From assembly GCF_001647545.1 (NCBI RefSeq), contig NZ_LSZH01000013.1, forward strand, positions 62,001 through 126,000: DNA of 64,000 bases, written 5' to 3'. Source of the DNA: Acinetobacter sp. SFB. Its GTDB lineage: Bacteria; Pseudomonadota; Gammaproteobacteria; Pseudomonadales; Moraxellaceae. The translations under genes and the position numbers were made by a program. How positions within the stretch are numbered: the stretch's first letter is position 1; every line of letters begins with the position of its first letter. Positions 27,553 to 36,029 of the stretch are shown piece by piece. The notes beneath the pieces were generated by a model. It searched no databases. It was not told where the DNA came from and saw only the letters and a program-made list of their open reading frames with translations.

Positions 27553-28788
27553 ATGTCCTCTTCAAGAGTAAAGCTCACAAAGACATTTATTGATCAACTC
27601 GAAATGATTCCTACTATTTATAGAGATAGCGAGATCATTGGTTTCGCTATCCGAGTGAATTCAACCTGTAAGACCTATATTGTCGAAAAGAAAGTTCTTG
27701 GAAAAACAGTACGGTCTACAATTGGTCTACATGGCAATTTAACGCTTGTCCAAGCCAGAGAGATTGCTAGAGACAAACTTGCTCAGATGACACAAGGGAT
27801 CAATCCCAATAATGAAAAGAAAAAAGCCATTGCTGCGGAAAAAGCAAAATCAGACTTATCACAAAGTAAGCCTACTCTAAAACAAGCCTTCGATAATTAT
27901 CTTCTTCATAAAACACTAAAAGCTAGAAGCGTAAAAGATTATACGATTGTGATTGATGATTACTTGAAGGAGTGGCAGAACATTAAGCTTGATCATATTT
28001 CACGTACTATGATTCAAGCCAAGCACTCAGAGTTATCACAGAGAAGCAAAGCACAAGCCAATATGGCTATGCGTGTTTTTCGTGCCATTTATAATTATTC
28101 GGTTGAACATTATCTGGACAATAACGATAAACCTATTCTTGATGCACACAACCCTATTAAAACCTTAAATACTAAGAATGCCTGGAATAAAATCAGACCC
28201 CGAAAAACCTATATTAATAAAGACCAGATGCCCGACTGGATTAAAGCAGTATTTGAATATCAAGATCGCGGTCAACAACTGGAGACTAACCGGGATTTTT
28301 TACTGACTTTAGTTTTAACTGGCTTTAGACGCGAAGAGTGTGAATCTCTACCTTGGTCCAGTATAGATTTAAAATGTGGACGAATCGCATCTATAGATCC
28401 AAAGAATGGCGAACCTCATACATTGCCTATGGGCGACCTTCTTTTTAATTTGATGAAGAAAAGACGTGCACAGGCCACTACTGAATGGGTCTTCCCCTCT
28501 GCTAAATCTAGTTCTGGCCACATTGTAAATATATCCAAAGTACGCCAAAAGATTAATAAGTCATGTGGAATTGAATTCAGTTTTCATGATTTACGTAGGA
28601 CCTTTGGATCTATTGCTGAAAACCTTGATTATGACCGGTACACGATTAAAAAACTGCTTAATCATGAGGAGGATCGTGATGTGACTTCTGGTTATATTAA
28701 GGTCAGTGAAAGGAAATTAAGAGAAGCAATGAATGCTATTGAGGATATTGTTTTAGGTGAATACAAAACAATATGGGGTGATGATTAA
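27553..28788 (+). CDS. P4-type tyrosine integrase
   Basis: A 411-residue site-specific recombinase. Residues 1-95 are the arm-binding domain (VKLTKTFIDQL, DSEIIGFAIRV, RSTIGLHGNLTLVQARE), 120-205 the core-binding domain (LKQAFDNYLLHK), and 220-411 the catalytic domain with R in LTGFRREE, H and R in HDLRRTF, H in LLNHEED and the nucleophile Y in TSGYIK. All six catalytic positions appear intact. ATG 27,553 is preferred to the GTG at 27,529, although neither has a strong SD. It begins just beyond the 5' end of the tRNA and is read away from it; integrases usually sit at the tRNA 3' side. Confidence 0.9.
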   Translation: MSSSRVKLTKTFIDQLEMIPTIYRDSEIIGFAIRVNSTCKTYIVEKKVLGKTVRSTIGLHGNLTLVQAREIARDKLAQMTQGINPNNEKKKAIAAEKAKSDLSQSKPTLKQAFDNYLLHKTLKARSVKDYTIVIDDYLKEWQNIKLDHISRTMIQAKHSELSQRSKAQANMAMRVFRAIYNYSVEHYLDNNDKPILDAHNPIKTLNTKNAWNKIRPRKTYINKDQMPDWIKAVFEYQDRGQQLETNRDFLLTLVLTGFRREECESLPWSSIDLKCGRIASIDPKNGEPHTLPMGDLLFNLMKKRRAQATTEWVFPSAKSSSGHIVNISKVRQKINKSCGIEFSFHDLRRTFGSIAENLDYDRYTIKKLLNHEEDRDVTSGYIKVSERKLREAMNAIEDIVLGEYKTIWGDD

Positions 28789-28794
28789 AAGAAA

Positions 28795-29046
28795 AATATA
28801 CTCCTGCAAAAATTCGACGGCAACATTAAAAATATTCCCACATTGACTGCTGAAAAATTAACACAGCAATTAATTCCAGCGCGTTTTATTCCAGAAACTT
28901 CAGAACACCTTAAAGATAAGAATGTCGAGTATATTTTTGATCGTTCAGATTTATTCAATCTGAACTATGATGAGCTGATCGAAACTGTGAATAAAGCAAG
29001 AATGACTGGACCTAGAATGATTCCAGTTTTGGGAACAGTGAATTAA
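28795..29046 (+). pseudogene. Orphan C-terminal fragment or small gene
   Basis: The frame is open from the integrase stop (28,786-28,788) to TAA 29,044-29,046, with no ATG early; TTG 28,843 would start a 67-residue peptide (LTQQLIPARFIPETSEHLKD..., ending RMIPVLGTVN). It has no SD. It reads like the tail of a longer protein whose 5' part was lost when the integrase gene was juxtaposed. I do not recognise the family. Confidence 0.35.
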
Positions 29047-29050
29047 TATT

Positions 29051-29782
29051 ATGGATAAAAAAATAAAATTGTTAGGAAAACTTACAGTAGCTTATTTCTT
29101 ACTTATTGGTATTTGTTTTTTAATTTACATATTAGTTGTAACGCCTGAGTCTGGGGCAGATAAAGTAAGTGCAATTATGGGGCTGCTAGGTTGGTCGGCG
29201 ACAATATTTACTCCTATAGCTGCATACTTATTATTGGATAGCTGGAAAGACCAACGGAAATATGAATTAGAGTATGAATACCTCTCAAACATTATAAAAA
29301 ACTTAAAACCAATTTATGAAGAGTTAATAATAATTAGAGGCAACTCATTAATAATAAAAAATACAAATGAAAAATTAATTTTATACAATGATTTTATAAC
29401 AAGAAGCAACCTTAATTTTCAAAATGTACTTCTTAGTTTATACCCAGATATCAAGATTTATTCTAAAATCAAAAAAGATGATTTTTTAGAAAAAATATAT
29501 CTTCAATTTGATAAAAAATGTTTTCAAATTCAAATGCACTATACGTTCTTAATCGGTTTTTATAGTGAGTATTACGATCAATCTATTTCAATCAATCTAA
29601 TATATAAAAATAAAGGCAATACCAATGATATTAAGGAAAAAATGTATAGCTATTCCGATCAATTAAATTTAAAAGAGCAAATAATTAAAATAGATGACTT
29701 TTTTAAAGAGGATCGAGTAGGAACTCTAGAAAATAAAATATTTTATTTTAAATTTTTAAATCACCTTGAAGAAACGATTTAG
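29051..29782 (+). CDS. Two-helix membrane protein of unknown function
   Basis: A 243-residue protein. Two membrane helices (about residues 13-31 and 42-62, AYFLLIGICFLIYILVV and LLGWSATIFTPIAAYLLL) are followed by a long soluble, coiled-coil-prone cytosolic part rich in lysine, isoleucine and asparagine. No catalytic motif is visible. It starts four bases after the preceding fragment. The layout, two helices then a helical cytosolic tail, recalls small membrane proteins of mobile elements, including the one at 60,658, but no homology can be claimed. AT-rich composition fits recent acquisition. Confidence 0.5.
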   Translation: MDKKIKLLGKLTVAYFLLIGICFLIYILVVTPESGADKVSAIMGLLGWSATIFTPIAAYLLLDSWKDQRKYELEYEYLSNIIKNLKPIYEELIIIRGNSLIIKNTNEKLILYNDFITRSNLNFQNVLLSLYPDIKIYSKIKKDDFLEKIYLQFDKKCFQIQMHYTFLIGFYSEYYDQSISINLIYKNKGNTNDIKEKMYSYSDQLNLKEQIIKIDDFFKEDRVGTLENKIFYFKFLNHLEETI

Positions 29783-29862
29783 GCGCATGAATTAATTCTA
29801 AATCATTGCATTTACAAATTAAAACTAGATAAATCTAGCTAATTCTCACTGGTTCTATTATG

Positions 29863-29888
29863 GCAAAGCCCTCAATTGAGGGCTTTGC
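29863..29888. terminator. Perfect palindromic terminator-like hairpin
   Basis: A 26-base perfect palindrome with arm GCAAAGCCCTCAA, between the converging membrane-protein and Q/N-rich genes. No long T-run on either side. Confidence 0.6.
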
Positions 29889-29905
29889 TTCCATTCTATC
29901 CAATA

Positions 29906-30061
29906 TTATTTTTGTTGTTTTTGCGGATTTTCTGGTTGTTGATTTGGTTGGTGTTTAGGGTCTGATTGTTGTTGTTGATGTTTCTGATCATTCTGTTGGT
30001 TTTGTTGTTGCTGTTGATCAGATTGTTGGTTTGATTGTTGGTTTGATTGTTGGTTAGCCAT
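29906..30061 (-). CDS. Small Q/N-rich hydrophilic protein
   Basis: A 51-residue frame, start ATG 30,059-30,061, in which over half of the residues are glutamine or asparagine (MANQQSNQQSNQQSDQ..., later PNQQPENPQKQQK). It has AGGA 13 bases before the ATG and a hairpin right behind the stop. It contains no hydrophobic core, so it should be intrinsically disordered. The MANQQSNQQ opening resembles small stress-related hydrophilic proteins of bacteria but the function is unknown. A longer frame in another register over the same DNA encodes no plausible protein. Confidence 0.5.
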   Translation of the reverse strand: MANQQSNQQSNQQSDQQQQQNQQNDQKHQQQQSDPKHQPNQQPENPQKQQK

Positions 30062-30654
30062 TTTAGTTTCCATCCTATAGTTTTGGAATAAACTGCTTTA
30101 GTAGCAGCTTTACTAAGGTACTCTTTAAATCGACTTATCCAACATAACATCTGTATCAGGTTGTGTGACTGTAAATTTAATAAAAAGAACTTGTTGATTA
30201 TTAATAAAACTATTTACGGTGTATTAACAATTATTACTCAAAGCTCTTATATAAAGAACCTTCACACCTATCACTACATTTAATTTCATCATAATCGAAT
30301 GAGCAATGTAGTACTTGCTTAATAATATTATAAAAAGATCTAATTAAATATTATTTTATTATAAATTCCATAGTGTTGGATTATCACTCTCATGGGCGTG
30401 TTATAAGAAAATATCTAATAATATTTATTTCCGTTTAATTAGTGTTGTAAAAATGTCAGTTGGTCTTGTTTATTTTCCATATACTCTCCGCCTATAAAAA
30501 TATACTCCGATGGTTTTTGACACCCTAACCTTTGCTGTCTAATTTAGACATATGGCAATACAACAAAAAATATTTAAAAGGTTTTTAAATATATTGTCAT
30601 GCTAATAACAATAAAGAGGCTCTTTATTGTCAATAAACCAGGACGGAAAGAACA
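30062..30654. promoter_or_regulatory. Long leader of the amidohydrolase gene with two palindromes
   Basis: No gene. TGTCTAATTTAGACA at 30,536-30,550 is a perfect 7+1+7 palindrome, an operator candidate. ACAATAAAGAG / CTCTTTATTGT (30,608-30,618 and 30,620-30,630) is an 11-base perfect inverted repeat 25 bases before the start codon, and could be an operator or RNA hairpin. The rest is AT-rich. Confidence 0.5.
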
Positions 30655-32313
30655 ATGAAACAATTATCCCCAAATGCTCCGCGCCGCTTTTGGATGGGTT
30701 CAGCTGTATTAAGCACCCTTGCACTTGCCCTGACTGCATGTGGCAATGATGATGAGAAGCATCAACAAACCAAACAGGCAGATTTAATCTTTGAAAGCGC
30801 TGCGGTCTACACTGCAGATGCTAAAGGTACTCAAGCTCAGGCAGTCGCGGTAAAAGACGGAAAAATTGTTTATGTCGGTAATGATGCTGGACTGAAAACG
30901 TGGCGCGGTGAAGATACACGCGTGATCAATTTACAAGGTAAAACGTTATTGCCAGGCTTTATTGATACTCATAACCACGCTTATCTTCGTGCAGAATCGA
31001 TGTACTGGGTAAACTTAACAGCACCAAGTCTGGAAGGTTATAAACAAGAAACTCAAGCCTTTTTAGCCACACGTCCCGATATTAAACAAGTCCGTGGTGT
31101 GGGCTGGAATTTGAAATATATTCTTGAACAGGCTGAGGCAACAGGCCGTTCTCCAGCACAATTACTAGATGATATTGTGGGTAAAGATATCCCGGCAGTA
31201 TTCATTACCCATGGACATCATGAAGTCTGGGCCAACACCCGCGCAATGCAAAATGCAGGTATAACTAAAGACACACCAAATCCACCAGGTGCGTTTATTG
31301 ATCGTGATGGCATGGGTGAGCCGACCGGTATTTTACGTGAATTTGGCGCCCAGAATTTGGTCATTAGTGTCCTACCTCAACCAGATTTTAGTGTGCAAGA
31401 ATATAAAGATGCCATCTTATCTTTCCAGGAAGATCTTGCACCTCAACGCGGCGTAACCTCTGTCATGGTTCCGATTCACTATCCAACTGATACTTTCCTA
31501 GATGCCATGCAGGCATTGGATAAAGAAAATAAACTGACTGTCCGTTATGACCTTTTACAATGGGCCGATGAAAATCGAGGGACTGAGCAGATCCCTGGTT
31601 TTATTGAACGTCGCGCTAAATATAAAGGAAAATTCTTTAAAACGGATTCAATTAAAATTTTCGGAACTGGGGCAAGCAGTACTTATGGTTCAGTAGTCTG
31701 GGATCAGGAAGTCTTGAAAAAAACAGTGGCTGAACTCGATCGAGAAAAATTCCGAGTTTATATTCATAATATTGGCCCAACTAGTACCTACAATTTAATG
31801 CTGGACGCATTTGAATACGCACGTCAACAAAATGGTCCACGTGACGCACGCCATATGATTACGCATGTGAGTGATGAAGCTATTCCAACTATTCCACGTT
31901 TTAAAGCTTTGAATATTCGCGCAGATGGTCATCCATTGCCTAAAGCATTTTTTGATGCAGGTGTCTTGGTCAACTCTTCAAGCGATTATCCTGTACGTGA
32001 ATTCTTCCCGATGACTAGAATTGCAGGTGGAGTAAAATCAGGTGTTCCCTTAAATGTAATGTTAAACAGCCATACCATCCAAGGTGCTGAAGCGATTTTT
32101 GCAGAGAAAGAAACGGGCTCAATTGAGGTGGGTAAAGCTGCCGACCTGGTAGTAATGGATCAGGATCTATTTAAACTTCCAGCTGATGAACTTGAGGGTT
32201 CCCAAGTATTGATGACATTGTTTCACGGAAAAGTAGTTTACGATGATTTAAAAGGAACAGCCAAAGCCAAAAATAAAATAGTGATTGAACTGGATGATGG
32301 ACATAAACATTAA
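30655..32313 (+). CDS. Amidohydrolase-family lipoprotein (YtcJ-like)
   Basis: A 552-residue metal-dependent hydrolase. A twin-basic start and lipobox LTAC (cysteine 29) place it on the outside of the inner membrane or in the outer membrane. The metal motif FIDTHNH has H106 and H108; FITHGHHE, YIHNIG, MITHVSD and the late aspartate in NSSSDYPV supply the other metal ligands. Family members cleave exocyclic amide or carbamate-like bonds, with poorly known substrates. Between MITHVSD and SSSDYPV only about 30 residues remain, fewer than I expect of the family, so a small internal deletion is possible. Its long regulatory leader suggests it is inducible. Confidence 0.82.
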   Translation: MKQLSPNAPRRFWMGSAVLSTLALALTACGNDDEKHQQTKQADLIFESAAVYTADAKGTQAQAVAVKDGKIVYVGNDAGLKTWRGEDTRVINLQGKTLLPGFIDTHNHAYLRAESMYWVNLTAPSLEGYKQETQAFLATRPDIKQVRGVGWNLKYILEQAEATGRSPAQLLDDIVGKDIPAVFITHGHHEVWANTRAMQNAGITKDTPNPPGAFIDRDGMGEPTGILREFGAQNLVISVLPQPDFSVQEYKDAILSFQEDLAPQRGVTSVMVPIHYPTDTFLDAMQALDKENKLTVRYDLLQWADENRGTEQIPGFIERRAKYKGKFFKTDSIKIFGTGASSTYGSVVWDQEVLKKTVAELDREKFRVYIHNIGPTSTYNLMLDAFEYARQQNGPRDARHMITHVSDEAIPTIPRFKALNIRADGHPLPKAFFDAGVLVNSSSDYPVREFFPMTRIAGGVKSGVPLNVMLNSHTIQGAEAIFAEKETGSIEVGKAADLVVMDQDLFKLPADELEGSQVLMTLFHGKVVYDDLKGTAKAKNKIVIELDDGHKH

Positions 32314-32331
32314 GCAATAAAAGTAACGTAA

Positions 32332-32370
32332 ATAAGAAAAGCCGCCCTCAGTTGAGGGTCTTTTCTTAGG
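32332..32370 (+). terminator. Rho-independent terminator after the amidohydrolase
   Basis: Outer arms AAGAAAAG / CTTTTCTT enclose a CCCTCA / TGAGGG stem, 20 bases past the stop codon. Confidence 0.75.
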
Positions 32371-33078
32371 CCTCACCTATCTTTGTTGCAGTACTGCTGT
32401 GATAACTCGTACAGTGTGGCAATAATCTGCCTGCCTATCAGTCATGACATACCAACGGAACTGTTGAAAATCTAATTCAGCCTATAAGGCCTAGCAGACT
32501 ATATTTGATTGGTAGAGGATAGAAATATTTCAATCGATCGCCATAATGATTTATGTATTGCAATATGCTGTAAATATAAGGTTTTAAGGATTTAATTCGA
32601 TGTATAGTATTTATTGTGAAAGATTATGAGGAATTTCGAATTTTGCAGGAGAATTTACATTATCAGTCCGTTGCTCTAATCAAATGATCTATAAGCCCTT
32701 ATAAGCTGAATTTGTTATATATCAAAAAGTTCAAGCGAGGCAATACAAACAAAGATTTTTCAAACACAAGCATTTCCGCTTTTAATTGCACAGTAACACA
32801 ACAATTCTGTTAATCATTTATTTATAACTTATATTTGAAAAAAGTTGTGACTGATAAAATTAGGTGAGCATACTTTTTATTTAAAAAAATAAATCCAGAT
32901 AATAAAAACATAGGCTATACCACTCAGGCAATTTTAATACTCGACATTACATGATAAAAGAATGATGAATTTATTATACTCAAAAGGTCTTAATTTAATT
33001 ACTTAGCCTTTATTTTAAGTATTTATTCAAAACATAAAAAGAGAAATTAATTTTTTAACAGTTAGGTTAGCCACCTAC
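32371..33078. other. Gene-free interval around the tRNA remnant
   Basis: AT-rich DNA with many stop codons in all frames. Apart from the tRNA relic I see no gene, and no clear operator. Confidence 0.6.
32659..32698 (-). repeat. Decayed copy of the 5' half of the CAT tRNA (putative att remnant)
   Basis: Forty bases align in the same orientation with 27,354-27,393 (tRNA position 1 through the anticodon loop), 34 identical, without gaps. The 3' half is missing, and the D-arm is mispaired, so it cannot be a working tRNA. As a direct repeat of a tRNA next to an integrase it is most simply the far attachment site of a 5.3-kb insertion. Confidence 0.75.
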
Positions 33079-33192
33079 TTAAGAACCAAAACTACGCTCT
33101 TTTCGGGATTCCAGGAGAATTTCGATCAAAGACCAAACAATAACGAGGGTAAACAACCCAAACGCCAATAAAAAAGTCGAAAAATACATCAT
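33079..33192 (-). CDS. Small single-helix membrane protein (37 residues)
   Basis: A short minus-strand gene: ATG 33,190-33,192 with AAGGA nine bases upstream. The peptide MMYFSTFLLAFGLFTLVIVW has one hydrophobic helix (about residues 4-24), then the charged tail IEILLESRKERSFGS, as in small subunits of membrane complexes (CydX-, KdpF- or AcrZ-like in design, not in sequence). The aspartate-free helix with a Glu/Arg-rich cytosolic tail fits an N-out, C-in orientation. No partner gene is adjacent. I do not recognise the family, but the ribosome site and composition argue for a real gene. Confidence 0.6.
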   Translation of the reverse strand: MMYFSTFLLAFGLFTLVIVWSLIEILLESRKERSFGS

Positions 33193-33501
33193 TCTTTTCA
33201 ATCCTTATTAAACAAAAGCGAAGTTGAACAATTTGTTCAGAAACTTTTATCTTCGACAAAAGTCTAATAGTTATTTTTTGATCTGAATAGTCATTTCAAG
33301 TCATTATTAAGACTTAATTCATATTAAGTAATAGTTTTAAGATCTTTATTAAAGTCTATTTATATATAAAAACAATTAATACAGCTATTTTTAAAACGAT
33401 ATCACTCTGTATTTATTTGTTCACTTTAAACACATACCCTCTTGACTATAAATAAGAACAAGCAGAAATTAGCTAACTTTCAGATTGCCTAATTTCCTCC
33501 T
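33193..33501. other. Intergenic region between the small membrane gene and acyltransferase
   Basis: AT-rich, divergent promoters expected for both flanking genes. No open frame or clear repeat. Confidence 0.6.
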
Positions 33502-34065
33502 ATGTTAAAAAAATTTATTGGTGAATCTGCATTTAAACTTGCAGGATGGACCTACCATGTTGAACCCGATGTACTTGAGAATAAACAAGTCGTTGTTGGC
33601 TTTGAACATACGTCAATGATGGATGCAGTTCTGTCTCTGGCCCTGTTCCAAATTTTTGATATGAAAATTCATACCCTGATTAAAAAAGAATTATTTAAGG
33701 GTCCGATGAAACCGTTATTAGAAGCCATTGGTGGTATTGCAGTCGATCGTAAATCTAATAAAGATATCGTGTCGGTTATGGTGGAGCATTTTCAGCAAAA
33801 TGAAAAATTCAATCTTGTGATTGCACCTGAAGCCACTCGTGCAAAACCGGGTGAAACCAGAAGACCAATTCGTACCGGATTTTGGCATATTGCCAAGGCC
33901 GCAGGTGTTCCTATCGTCTTAATGTATGCCAATTCAACTACTAAGCAAGGCGGCATTTTAGGAAAAATATACCCGACTGAAATCAATCATGACTTAGCTT
34001 TGCTTAAACAACTTTATAAAGATAAGGTGGATTTGGATATTGTTATTCCAGAACCTAAAAACTAA
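33502..34065 (+). CDS. Lysophospholipid (1-acylglycerol-3-phosphate-type) acyltransferase
   Basis: A 187-residue PlsC-fold protein. The catalytic HxxxxD motif is HTSMMD (residues 36-41); VDRKSN and APEATRAK stand for the usual substrate-binding blocks II and III, and VPIVLMYAN for block IV. It lacks the N-terminal membrane helix of full PlsC and is short, like the family of small acyltransferases of unclear acceptor in Gammaproteobacteria. It would transfer an acyl chain to a phospholipid precursor at the inner membrane. Upstream of yebC by 113 bases, probably a separate unit. Confidence 0.8.
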   Translation: MLKKFIGESAFKLAGWTYHVEPDVLENKQVVVGFEHTSMMDAVLSLALFQIFDMKIHTLIKKELFKGPMKPLLEAIGGIAVDRKSNKDIVSVMVEHFQQNEKFNLVIAPEATRAKPGETRRPIRTGFWHIAKAAGVPIVLMYANSTTKQGGILGKIYPTEINHDLALLKQLYKDKVDLDIVIPEPKN

Positions 34066-34178
34066 CGGGTATTTGTATAAAAACTTAAAAGCCAGCCCTT
34101 TCTAAGAAAAAAGGGCTTATGGTAGAATTTAGTACATTCGATTAGGCATAAAGCCAATCTACAAGGAGCATATTTCGC

Positions 34179-34928
34179 ATGGCGGGTCATTCCAAGTGGG
34201 CCAATATCAAGCATCGCAAAGCAAGACAAGATGCGAGCCGTGGTAAAGTTTTTACCAAATACATTCGTGAATTAACCACAGCTGCAAAACTCGGCGGCCC
34301 AGATGTGGGAAGTAACCCGCGTCTACGTGCTGTTGTCGAAAAAGCACTGTCTGTAAATATGACACGTGATGTGATCAACCGTGCTATTCAACGGGGTGCC
34401 GGTGGTGAAGATAACGATGATTTAAAAGAAGTCACTTACGAAGGTTATGGCGTTGGTGGCGTAGCGGTTCTGGTCGAAACAATGACAGACAATTTGAACC
34501 GTACTGTACCTGACGTTCGTCATTGCTTCTCTAAAACCAATGGTAACTTAGGTACAGCTGGTTCAGTGGCTTACCTGTTTACCAAACGTGGTGAAATTAC
34601 TTTTGAGGATGTTTCTTTAGAAGATAAAATCATGGATGTGGCTTTAGAGGCCGGCGCTGAAGATATTGAAGTGAGTGAAGATGAAATTTTAGTCATCACC
34701 ACACCTGAATCATTTGGTAATGTACAGGATGCTTTATCTGCTGCAGGTTTAAAATCTGACAATGCTGAAGTTGTGATGAGTCCATCCACTAAAGCTGAAA
34801 TTACCGATGTCGATCAAGCCAAAATGATTCTGAAAATGATCGATATGTTTGAAGATCTTGATGATGTTCAAAACGTTTATACCAACGTAGAATTTTCAGA
34901 TGAAGTTTTAGAACAGTTGGATGCTTAA
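34179..34928 (+). CDS. yebC: YebC/PmpR-family transcriptional/translation regulator
   Basis: A 249-residue YebC protein, recognised over its full length: [68 protein letters not shown], and [12 protein letters not shown]. YebC proteins bind DNA and, as shown more recently for the family, relieve ribosome stalling at proline-rich stretches. AAGGAG precedes ATG 34,179 by ten bases, and a hairpin terminator follows the stop. Confidence 0.97.
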   Translation: MAGHSKWANIKHRKARQDASRGKVFTKYIRELTTAAKLGGPDVGSNPRLRAVVEKALSVNMTRDVINRAIQRGAGGEDNDDLKEVTYEGYGVGGVAVLVETMTDNLNRTVPDVRHCFSKTNGNLGTAGSVAYLFTKRGEITFEDVSLEDKIMDVALEAGAEDIEVSEDEILVITTPESFGNVQDALSAAGLKSDNAEVVMSPSTKAEITDVDQAKMILKMIDMFEDLDDVQNVYTNVEFSDEVLEQLDA

Positions 34929-34953
34929 TTGCATAACCAGTTTAAATCTTTCA

Positions 34954-34984
34954 TAAAAAACGCACGAATAAGTGCGTTTTTTAT
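34954..34984 (+). terminator. Rho-independent terminator of yebC
   Basis: AAAAAACGCAC / GTGCGTTTTTT arms with a six-base loop. Confidence 0.85.
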
Positions 34985-35048
34985 GACCTTTACAAACAGA
35001 CATCAATCAGAGAATCAATTTTTAAAGTGATAGATTGAATAAAAGCGA

Positions 35049-35519
35049 TTACACCCGACTGAGTAAGCCACTACAGTTCAACACGTTATATTCTTTAATG
35101 ACAAAGCTCGAATGCAGTGCCACAACATGCTCAATTTTACCGATACGCTTTAGAAGAATTTCACTGTAATTTTCCATATCTTTTGCGACCACTTCAACAA
35201 TAAAATCGGCAGATTGACCTGTCACTAAAAAGGCATTAATCACTTCCGGAATACTTTCCAGTTCTTCTAAAAACTTCGCGAAAGTATCGGTGTCATGTTT
35301 ATTTAAAGACACTTGCAATAAAACATGCAGGCTAAAACCCAACTTGGCATAATTTATATCACGCTTTAAATGCGTCATGATATTGGCTTCAATCAAATGC
35401 TTAATGCGTCGATGTACAGAACTCACAGAAAGATTTATTCGTTCTGAAAGTTCATTTAAATTCGCATCTTCCTGATTCAAAATTTCTAGGATTTGTTTAT
35501 CAAAACGATCCAGTTCCAT
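35049..35519 (-). CDS. Lrp/AsnC-family transcriptional regulator
   Basis: A 156-residue Lrp/AsnC protein: N-terminal HTH (FDKQILEILNQ, NLNELSERINLS, SSVHRRIKHL) and a C-terminal RAM ligand-binding domain with ESIPEVINAFLVTGQSADFI. The ATG at 35,519 has AAGAG at about seven bases; an in-frame TTG 21 bases upstream is not needed. These regulators respond to amino acids and often control a neighbouring catabolic gene, but the plus-strand neighbour to the right is only a decayed frame, so the target is unclear. Confidence 0.9.
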   Translation of the reverse strand: MELDRFDKQILEILNQEDANLNELSERINLSVSSVHRRIKHLIEANIMTHLKRDINYAKLGFSLHVLLQVSLNKHDTDTFAKFLEELESIPEVINAFLVTGQSADFIVEVVAKDMENYSEILLKRIGKIEHVVALHSSFVIKEYNVLNCSGLLSRV

Positions 35520-35733
35520 TTTTATACTCTTTCTCAACAATCAATAGATGCGCAAAAAATTGCGCTCTCTAAGTTATACAACAATTGTTTATTTCCATAA
35601 AGTTTTAATATTCTGAAAATATTTTCCAAAAACATGCTTAATTCAAAATAAGATTTTGAAAGCTCAACACGTTAAAACTTGATCAGCAGTTTGATTCAGT
35701 CGAATGGTGGTTTTAATCTTACTCAAATTACCG

Positions 35734-35985
35734 ATGTATTGGATGAGCTCATCGCTTGAACTAGCTGAACTTAAAGATTTATGTCTAGCTAACAGCAGTT
35801 TAGGCAATATCAATTTAAACAATATTGCCTCGGGTGTCACAGATTAGATTCACGACATTTTAGGTATCAGTAGCAGCATGCTAGTGAGTCACGATGTAAC
35901 ATTTCTAACGACATCAATGCCAAGTTTAGAACTCGAGCAGCGATTGTATTGGGTTAAGTCTATTTTTTGGCAAGTCATTGAGTGA
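35734..35985 (+). pseudogene. Possible decayed gene (83 codons, one internal stop)
   Basis: From ATG 35,734 a frame runs to TGA 35,983-35,985, interrupted by a single TAG at 35,845. The peptide is leucine/serine-rich (LELAELKDLCLANSSLGN, later LEQRLYWVKSIFWQ). It has no SD. It could be the leftover of the gene once regulated by the Lrp protein, or chance; I cannot name it. The rest of 35,541-36,029 holds nothing else. Confidence 0.25.
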
Positions 35986-35989
35986 GCAA

Positions 35990-36019
35990 AAAATACGCAT
36001 TATGGAGCGCGTATTTTTA
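35990..36019 (-). terminator. Terminator of the GST gene
   Basis: AAAATACGC / GCGTATTTT arms; on the minus strand the stem is followed by a T-run. It lies past the ancestral, not only the premature, GST stop. Confidence 0.7.
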
Positions 36020-36029
36020 TAAATTATCT

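Noticed and set aside
29896..30150. 84-codon minus-strand frame rich in Asn/Thr
   Set aside because: It is a shifted reading of the Q/N repeats; the frame starting at 30,061 has the better ribosome site and cleaner composition.
32659..32698. Functional second tRNA gene
   Set aside because: Only the 5' half is present and the stems are disrupted.
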